Shown: one piece after another, positions 5,815 through 10,204 of the stretch
Numbering within the stretch: position 1 is the first letter of the stretch
Layout of the letters: the number at the start of each line of letters is the position of its first letter
From: RI-242 sp038246255
GTDB lineage: Bacteria; Planctomycetota; UBA1135; GCA-002686595
Direction of reading: 5' to 3'
NCBI GenBank assembly: GCA_038246255.1
Contig: JBBRWC010000127.1
Span: 1-10,204 of the forward strand
Length of the DNA stretch: 10,204 bases
Made by a program: the position numbers and the translations under genes
The notes under the pieces: model-generated
The model's input: only the letters and a program-made list of their open reading frames with translations
Database searches by the model: none
What the model was told of the DNA's origin: nothing

Positions 5815-6750
5815 ATGTTTGCCATCCTCAAGGGAGCCACCCGCATCGTCGTCCTCGGCGGCCTCGTGACCACCGCCGTCGTCGGAACCAGCCTCGCTGT
5901 CGCCGGTCGTGAACGCACCGCCGCGATCGCCCACCACGCCAAGGACCGCGTCATCTCGGCGATCGATCGCCAAATCGACGACCCGACCGCCCTGCGCGCC
6001 CAGTTGCGCGAACTCGAAAAGGAGTACCCCAAGCGTGTCGCCGCGCTCGCGGGTGACCTCGGCGAACTGCGCGAGCAGATGCGCCAACTGGAGCGCGAGC
6101 GCGCCATCGCCCAGCGGGTCGTTCAACTCGCCGACGCGGACCTCGGCCCCATGGAAGAGGCGGTTCGCACCGCGATGGCCAACCGCGCGAACGGCATGAC
6201 GCCGGTGGCGAACGGTGGCGTGAATGGCCGCGAGCCGGGCCTCGTTCAAGCGCAGACGCGCCTCGAGCAGGTGCGCCAGACGCGCTTCGTGTACGCCGGT
6301 CGCGCCGCCGACGCGGGCCGCGACCTTGAATACCTCGGCGCCCAGTCGCAGCGCATCGAAGATGCACTCGCCCAAGTCGAAACCGAACGCGCGCAGTTCC
6401 AAGCGCAACTGTGGCAAATCGAGCGCCAGGTCGACTCGATTGCGCGCAACGAGCGCTTGATCGACATGATGAGCGATCGCAAAAAGACGCTCGAACAAGC
6501 GGGCCGATTCGAAGCAGTGAGCCTCGACCACGTGGTGGGACGTCTTTCAGAGGTCCGCACCCGTCAGGAGGCCGAGCTGCAGGTCCTCGCCAACGACCAA
6601 AAGCGTCTCGGCTACGAAGACCAAGCGCGTTATGAGCTCGACGTCCCGGGCAAGACCACCGCGACCAGCTCCGCCGGCACCGCCGAAGCGGCCGCGGCCG
6701 CCTACGAAACGCTGGTCCTGCCGCAGCACGGGTTGCGCCCGATGCGCTGA
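5815..6750 (+). CDS. Membrane-anchored coiled-coil protein, function unknown
   Basis: I do not recognise this 311-aa protein as a named family. An N-terminal hydrophobic segment (about 9-30, IVVLGGLVTTAVVGTSLAVAG) looks like a signal anchor or uncleaved signal peptide. Two long charged heptad-like stretches follow (about 58-122 and 142-270), rich in Glu, Gln, Arg and Ala and interrupted by a Gly/Asn/Pro patch at 126-141. The tail (278-300) is low-complexity Thr/Ala/Ser. A scaffold or envelope-associated rod is plausible from this layout, but no enzymatic motif is visible. The ATG at 5815 is preferred because it places the hydrophobic segment at the N-terminus; no Shine-Dalgarno sequence precedes it. 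It is divergent from the sigma gene and followed 14 bp after its stop by a REP-like element. Composition matches its neighbours, so there is no sign of recent transfer. Confidence 0.8.
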   Translation: MFAILKGATRIVVLGGLVTTAVVGTSLAVAGRERTAAIAHHAKDRVISAIDRQIDDPTALRAQLRELEKEYPKRVAALAGDLGELREQMRQLERERAIAQRVVQLADADLGPMEEAVRTAMANRANGMTPVANGGVNGREPGLVQAQTRLEQVRQTRFVYAGRAADAGRDLEYLGAQSQRIEDALAQVETERAQFQAQLWQIERQVDSIARNERLIDMMSDRKKTLEQAGRFEAVSLDHVVGRLSEVRTRQEAELQVLANDQKRLGYEDQARYELDVPGKTTATSSAGTAEAAAAAYETLVLPQHGLRPMR

Positions 6751-6764
6751 ACCGCGCGGACAGT

Positions 6765-6818
6765 TACCGGAGTGAGCGAAGAGCGCGCTCCGGTACTCGA
6801 CAACGGACTGAAGGTCCG
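6765..6818 (+). repeat. Divergent solo REP-like element after the coiled-coil gene
   Basis: TACCGGAG (6765-6772) pairs perfectly with CTCCGGTA (6788-6795), and after 8 nt CGGACTGAAGGTCCG (6804-6818) forms a second hairpin. The order, the spacer start CTCGA and the second hairpin match the repeat ends at 81-145 and 1476-1539. Relative to GGGCTGAAGGCCC, the second hairpin has a paired G-to-A and C-to-T change that preserves the stem. It may also act as a 3' boundary or weak terminator of the upstream gene. Confidence 0.55.
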
Positions 6819-6846
6819 CAACGGGCGCGCCGGGGGGCGCGCTCTC

Positions 6847-6876
6847 GGGGCCGCCGGGGGGGACCGCGGCGGCCCC
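6847..6876. other. GC-rich stem-loop in intergenic region
   Basis: GGGGCCGCC (6847-6855) pairs with GGCGGCCCC (6868-6876) around a 12-nt loop. The stem is flanked by GCTCTC-like sequence on both sides. No T run follows, so a factor-independent terminator is not supported. Confidence 0.4.
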
Positions 6877-6925
6877 GCTCTCGTTCACGCCTCCGCCGGG
6901 CATGGATTCACGGGCGCTATTTGGG

Positions 6926-6954
6926 TTGACCCTCGGGGTGGGGACCCGTACCTT
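6926..6954 (+). promoter_or_regulatory. Candidate sigma-70 promoter for the secreted-protein gene
   Basis: TTGACC (6926-6931) and TACCTT (6949-6954) are separated by 17 bp. The -35 match is good (5 of 6) and the -10 match is weak (3 of 6). It would give a leader of about 180 nt before the GTG at 7144. No gene is seen in 6955-7143, which contains homopolymer G and C runs and a short GGGCTC repeat near 7086-7106. Confidence 0.35.
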
Positions 6955-7143
6955 CGAAATGGAAATGCGGGAGGTGCCCCCCCCTTCCGCGAGCGACTTC
7001 ATCCCGCGATCTGTCTCACTTGAGCCGCCCTTTCCCACGCTACGGACCGGGGGGGGCGAACGGGCCGCGTCGGAGTTCGAGCTTGTGGCTCGGGCTCGGG
7101 CTCGGGCAGGACAAATCGGCCCTCTGATTCGGAGATTTGTTCC

Positions 7144-8001
7144 GTGAATCGATTCACTCAACTGGCCTGTTCGACGACCCTGCTGGTGTTGGGCTTGCTC
7201 ACCGCAGCCTCGCCGAACGTTCTTTGGTCGGCCCCCCGCGTTACCCCACAGGTTCCACCGCCGCAACTGCCCACCCCGGCGCCGACCGGCGGAGCATCGG
7301 CTCAGATCGGGCAGCCCAACGCCACGGCGACCGTGACCTTCACCGTGAAGATGACGTACATCGATGCGCAAGGTGTCAAACAGAAGGAAAAGTTCGAGGC
7401 GAAGGTGAATGTGAAACCCGGCAACCCGGACAACGATCCGCCGTCCGAGAACGGACCGGTGGACGCACCGGACGAGAAGGCCGCGGCATTCGCACAGGGC
7501 CTGAACGACGAAATCCTCGCCGACGCAACAGCAAAGGAATGGCCCTTCGGTCTAGGACTGGTTTCTTCTGTAGGTAACCTGCTCAACATCAACCCGGGCG
7601 CAGACGCCCCCGGAGGGGAGTATCGCGACGTCAAAATCGTGGACGTTGAATCAAGCGACGAACGCACTGGCGAGAAGGACAGGATCTCGAACGCCAGTGC
7701 CCTCGCCCTCGGTGAAGCCCAGATCTTTGGCGACATCACCGGACTGGTGGGTGAATCCGCGGGCTCGTGGCTGTGGGTCGCCACGAACTTAGGCGAGGTT
7801 CAGATCACGTTGAGCGCGCAGATGCGGCGCGGGGCACTGCTGCGGGACGTGCGCGACCAACTGGAGGCGCTGGGCCTAAACGCGTGGCATGACAGCGATC
7901 GCGATGCCGTGCTTGTGATGCTCGACGAAGAGGTCACATGGTTCGGCGCCAGCTCCAACGACAACGGCCTGAGGGTCACCGCATCGGTCAGTTACCCGTA
8001 A
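7144..8001 (+). CDS. Secreted protein of unknown function
   Basis: This 285-aa protein is unrecognised. It begins with a probable Sec signal peptide (hydrophobic 8-22, possible cleavage near Ala30), then a Pro-rich linker (31-48). A probable beta segment follows (58-91, ATVTFTVKM and KEKFEAKVNVKPG), then an acidic Pro/Asp/Asn stretch (92-112). The C-terminal half mixes helix and strand, with GSWLWVATNLGEVQITLSAQ (208-227) and ALLRDVRDQLEALGLNAWHD (231-250). Cys9 is not in a convincing lipobox. The GTG at 7144 is supported by GGAG at 7131-7134, nine nucleotides upstream. This is the clearest Shine-Dalgarno sequence in the window. The gene ends 59 bp before dapF, which has its own promoter-like signal, so a shared role with dapF is not implied. 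Confidence 0.8.
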   Translation: MNRFTQLACSTTLLVLGLLTAASPNVLWSAPRVTPQVPPPQLPTPAPTGGASAQIGQPNATATVTFTVKMTYIDAQGVKQKEKFEAKVNVKPGNPDNDPPSENGPVDAPDEKAAAFAQGLNDEILADATAKEWPFGLGLVSSVGNLLNINPGADAPGGEYRDVKIVDVESSDERTGEKDRISNASALALGEAQIFGDITGLVGESAGSWLWVATNLGEVQITLSAQMRRGALLRDVRDQLEALGLNAWHDSDRDAVLVMLDEEVTWFGASSNDNGLRVTASVSYP

Positions 8002-8014
8002 CAAGCGGGCCGAC

Positions 8015-8036
8015 CGAGCGGACACCGAGCGGACAC
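8015..8036 (+). repeat. 11-bp direct repeat upstream of dapF
   Basis: CGAGCGGACAC occurs twice in perfect tandem (8015-8025 and 8026-8036), directly before the -10-like box of dapF. It could be a regulator half-site pair or a chance duplication. Confidence 0.6.
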
Positions 8037-8045
8037 CGGGCGGGC

Positions 8046-8051
8046 TAGGGT
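8046..8051 (+). promoter_or_regulatory. Candidate -10 box of dapF
   Basis: TAGGGT lies 9 nt before the ATG at 8061, with no Shine-Dalgarno sequence between them. This suggests leaderless transcription and favours the 8061 start over the in-frame ATG at 8091. Confidence 0.3.
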
Positions 8052-8060
8052 AGCGTCCGG

Positions 8061-8984
8061 ATGTCCCTGCGCAGTAACTTGAGCAACGCCATGGGTGAGC
8101 GCATCCCCTTTTCGAAGTGGCTCGGAGCCAGCAACGACTACCTGGTCGTGGAGCTCGCGCGTGTTTCGACGGCCGCCGCGGCGGAATTGATCGCACGTGC
8201 GCCCGAGCTCGCGCGGCGGCTTTCCGCCCGCCACACGGGCATCGGCGGGGATGGGATGGTGTTATTGGAGCGCGACGCAGCAGCGGACTTGCGCCTTTTG
8301 ATGTTCAACTCGGATGGATCCCGCGGCGGCGTGTGTGGCAACGCGTTGCGCTGCGTGGGCGCCGGTTCGCGCCGCGGTGCATTTGGTGCGGCACCGGGGC
8401 GCGATAGCTACACGCTCGCGAGCGACGCAGGTGTCCACGCTGTCCGCTTCGACGCGGACCACGGCGCCACTGTGGCCATCGGACATCCGCGGTTCGAAGC
8501 AAAAGACATCCCGCTGGACCCCGCCCATGTGCGTGTCTTCCGCGCGGGCGGTGACGCCCCGTGGGAGATCGCGCTCGAAGCGGCCGGTGAAGCGTGGGAG
8601 GGTTTGGCCCTGTCGATAGGCAATCCGCACCTCGTGTTGCCACTCGTACACTCCCCCGCGGACTTGGATTTGGGCGAGCTCGGCCCGCCCCTCGAATCCC
8701 ATCCGGCGTTCCCCCAGCGGATCAACGCGAGCTTCGTCCACCTGGGCGAGGACGGCGTGATCGAACAGCGGACGTTCGAGCGCGGTGCGGGCGAAACGGC
8801 CGCCTGCGGCTCCGGCGCTTGCGCCGCGGTGATTGCGCTCACCCACCTGCTCGACCTGCCGCGCGGCGAAACCCACCGCGTGCGCATGCCCGGTGGCGAG
8901 CTGCGTGTCACGCTCGCCGACGATGGCGTCGCTTGGCTCGGCGGGCCCGTGGAACGTGTGTTCGCGGGCGAGTTCGAGCTTTAG
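8061..8984 (+). CDS. dapF: Diaminopimelate epimerase
   Basis: DapF interconverts LL- and meso-diaminopimelate in the cytoplasm, the last step before lysine and the source of the DAP cross-linker of peptidoglycan. It is PLP-independent and uses two cysteines as acid and base. Both are present: Cys92 in NSDGSRGGVCGNALRC and Cys249 in ERGAGETAACGSGACA. Other family signatures are the N-terminal FSKWLGASNDY (usually F.KM.G.GNDF), TGIGGDG, GNPH (Asn188) and Glu240-Arg241. The two motifs lie in the two mirror-image halves, as expected. At 307 aa it is slightly longer than usual (about 275-290). Starting at ATG 8091 (MGERIPFSKW) would give 297 aa and begin nearer the conserved core, but the TAGGGT box supports 8061. 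It stands alone here, away from other dap genes. Confidence 0.95.
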   Translation: MSLRSNLSNAMGERIPFSKWLGASNDYLVVELARVSTAAAAELIARAPELARRLSARHTGIGGDGMVLLERDAAADLRLLMFNSDGSRGGVCGNALRCVGAGSRRGAFGAAPGRDSYTLASDAGVHAVRFDADHGATVAIGHPRFEAKDIPLDPAHVRVFRAGGDAPWEIALEAAGEAWEGLALSIGNPHLVLPLVHSPADLDLGELGPPLESHPAFPQRINASFVHLGEDGVIEQRTFERGAGETAACGSGACAAVIALTHLLDLPRGETHRVRMPGGELRVTLADDGVAWLGGPVERVFAGEFEL

Positions 8985-9119
8985 CTCGGGTGATTCATGC
9001 GCTTTCCAATCCGACGGCCCGCCGCCCGCGCGACCTCGAGATCGGCGGACGCTAGCCCGGGGACGGGATCGCGCTAGGCCCGCTCGGCAAGTCGAGCCGT
9101 TCCTGATCAGCGGACGACG

Positions 9120-9206
9120 AACGGGATCGAGTTTGTCCAGTAGGAAGGGCGCGTAGGTCCCCGGCTGCACGAGCAGCACGTCGCCGGGCCGGGCGGCGGC
9201 TGGGTT
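9120..9206 (-). pseudogene. Relic of a secreted parallel beta-helix-type protein
   Basis: In one minus-strand frame the stretch ARPGDVLLVQPGTYAPFLLDK reads like the conserved N-terminal segment of secreted repeat proteins common in Planctomycetota (pattern GDVLLV.PGTY..F.LDKG). A stop codon lies upstream in the same frame, and after about 29 residues the sequence becomes unrelated Arg-rich translation. No intact frame exists. The rest of 8985-9367 shows nothing recognisable. The family resemblance is from memory. Confidence 0.35.
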
Positions 9207-9367
9207 GGAAGCTCCCCTCCCCGCTCTGCCTCATCGCCGCGGCCTCCGTGAAAGGCCAATCCGCGCTCGGACCGGATCGCGAAGAGGCCCTCGCGCGCCT
9301 CGATCAAACCAGCGCACGAAGCGTGGCGCGCGGAACCATGCAGTCGGCTCCGCCGGACCGGGGCGTC

Positions 9368-9577
9368 TCAGTCTTCGAGCGTGAATCCGACCTTCACGGT
9401 CACCTGCCAGTGGGCGATCGCACCGTCCTCGATGTGCCCGCGGGTCTCGACCACCTCGAACCAGCGCATGTTGCGGATGCTCTGTTTCGCCCGCGCGAGT
9501 GCATTCTCCACGGCCTGCTCGATGCCTTGTTTCGACGAGCCGGTGAGTTCAATTTTCTTGTAGACGTTTTCGGACAT
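9368..9577 (-). CDS. Dodecin family flavin-binding protein
   Basis: At 69 aa this has normal dodecin length and pattern throughout: VYKKIELTGSS at the N-terminus, the helix GIEQAVENALARAKQSIRNM, then RWFEVVETRGHIEDG and HWQVTVKVGF. Dodecins assemble into hollow 12-mers in the cytoplasm that store or sequester flavins (bacterial ones also bind CoA). Trp39 is the expected residue stacking on the isoalloxazine ring, and Gln58 matches the flavin-contacting glutamine. The ATG at 9577 is the only sensible start; its upstream sequence is C/A-rich without a Shine-Dalgarno sequence. The gene is monocistronic, with decayed sequence on both sides. Confidence 0.93.
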   Translation of the reverse strand: MSENVYKKIELTGSSKQGIEQAVENALARAKQSIRNMRWFEVVETRGHIEDGAIAHWQVTVKVGFTLED

Positions 9578-9782
9578 GGGGTTGGTGTGATGGGGAGTGG
9601 AGTGGCGGAGGGCTAACCCGCATGAATCATCCGGGCTGGCGAAGGACCCTCGAGCGTGGTCTTAACCCCCGATGAAACCGGATTCTATCCGCATATCCGC
9701 CCTTCGCCACACCCGTTGTCGCCGTTCGCAGCGCGGATCTTCGATCAGCCGGCAGGTCCCGCAAGCCGGGCCCAAGTCTGAT

Positions 9783-9965
9783 CGCGACGCGCTCGACGAA
9801 GACGTGAAGCGCTGGCGCGGCGCCGGCGCGGTCATGCGCTGGACCGCCAGCGGCCTCGTGCCGGCGGAGCAAAGCTTGTGCCACATCCAGGGCTACCCCG
9901 ACCTGCCGATGCTGCTGACGGCACTGGCCAACACCCTCTTGCGCGCACCCCAGGCCGCTCCTTGA
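9783..9965 (+). pseudogene. C-terminal remnant of an insertion-sequence transposase
   Basis: An open frame here ends RDALDEDVKRWRGAGAVMRW, then TASGLVPAEQSLCHIQGYPD and LPMLLTALANTLL. This resembles the C-terminal tail of an IS transposase (pattern RW.ASGL.EAE..FRR..GY.DL..L..AL). Only about 60 residues remain and the catalytic part is missing; upstream residues of the same frame are unrelated. I cannot name the IS family, and no terminal inverted repeats are visible. Confidence 0.35.
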
Positions 9966-10047
9966 ATGCAACCCTGCCAGGTCTGCTCCCCCCTCAGAAC
10001 CCACTAGCCTGAGTTCTTCCGCAGCTTTGCGATCGGACGGCCCAACC

Positions 10048-10064
10048 GGCGGCCTTCGGCCGCC
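10048..10064 (+). terminator. Strong hairpin with short T tract
   Basis: GGCGGCC TTC GGCCGCC forms a perfect 7-bp GC stem with a 3-nt loop, followed by TTTCGTCGTCTTTCG. It is terminator-like, but the T tract is weak and no intact gene ends just before it. The remainder of 9966-10137 shows nothing else. Confidence 0.35.
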
Positions 10065-10137
10065 TTTCGTCGTCTTTCGCCCTCGGGCGGCACTTTGCGA
10101 CCACGGGCGTCCCTCGTTGACCTGTTCAAGGTCGACT

Positions 10138-10204
10138 GTGGATCCCGCGGCCGCAAAGCACCACCAGACGACGACTTGGGCTCGTCTGCTCGAAAACCTG
10201 ATGA
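10138..10204 (+). CDS. Possible start of a gene running off the window
   Basis: GTG at 10138 is preceded by AAGG with a 6-nt spacer and opens a frame that stays open to the window end (22 residues, beginning MDPAAAKHHQTTTW). GC at third positions is moderately high. Nothing identifies a family, and the call could be chance. Confidence 0.22.
   Translation, partial: MDPAAAKHHQTTTWARLLENLM

Noticed and set aside
5413..6531. A 372-codon minus-strand open frame
   Set aside because: It spans the antisense of the coiled-coil gene and the 5' part of the sigma gene in another frame, with no coherent domain.
8262..9179. A 305-codon minus-strand open frame opposite dapF
   Set aside because: Most of it is dapF antisense. 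Only its first residues carry the beta-helix-like segment, which is reported as a relic.

Overview
The window looks like a chromosomal stretch of a high-GC member of the Planctomycetota. This is inferred from content, not from a marker gene: an ECF-type sigma factor gene next to a giant membrane Ser/Thr kinase carrying a C-terminal FGE-sulfatase-like (C-type-lectin fold) domain, mostly weak or absent Shine-Dalgarno sequences, and a relic resembling planctomycetal secreted beta-helix proteins.

Layout. (1) 1-1540 is a repeat island: an intact 150-aa HUH/Y1 transposase of the IS200 or REP-associated (RAYT) type at 260-712, flanked by palindromic repeat elements. Each element end carries two hairpins, a 19-nt one preceded by GTAG or CTAG and a GGGCTGAAAGCCC-type one. 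To the right lie two complete units (746-1100 and 1120-1539) with about 65-bp inverted ends; the second contains a 75-76-bp tandem repeat. No real protein gene is seen in 713-1680. (2) 1681-5584, minus strand: an ECF sigma gene followed after 58 bp by a 1030-aa kinase, a probable operon for envelope signalling. The last 40 residues of the kinase resemble the variable region of diversity-generating retroelement (DGR) targets, although no reverse transcriptase or template repeat is in the window. (3) 5815-8984, plus strand: a membrane-anchored coiled-coil protein, an unrecognised secreted protein, and diaminopimelate epimerase (dapF; lysine and peptidoglycan precursor synthesis). A divergent solo REP-like element lies just after the coiled-coil gene. 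(4) 8985-10204: a beta-helix protein relic, a dodecin gene on the minus strand, a C-terminal transposase remnant, a terminator-like hairpin and perhaps the start of a further gene.

The sigma factor and kinase probably act together: the kinase senses through an extracytoplasmic lectin-fold domain and phosphorylates cytoplasmic targets, possibly the sigma factor. The other genes show no evident common pathway. The two most notable signals are the transposase with its repeat family and the DGR-like C-terminus of the kinase.
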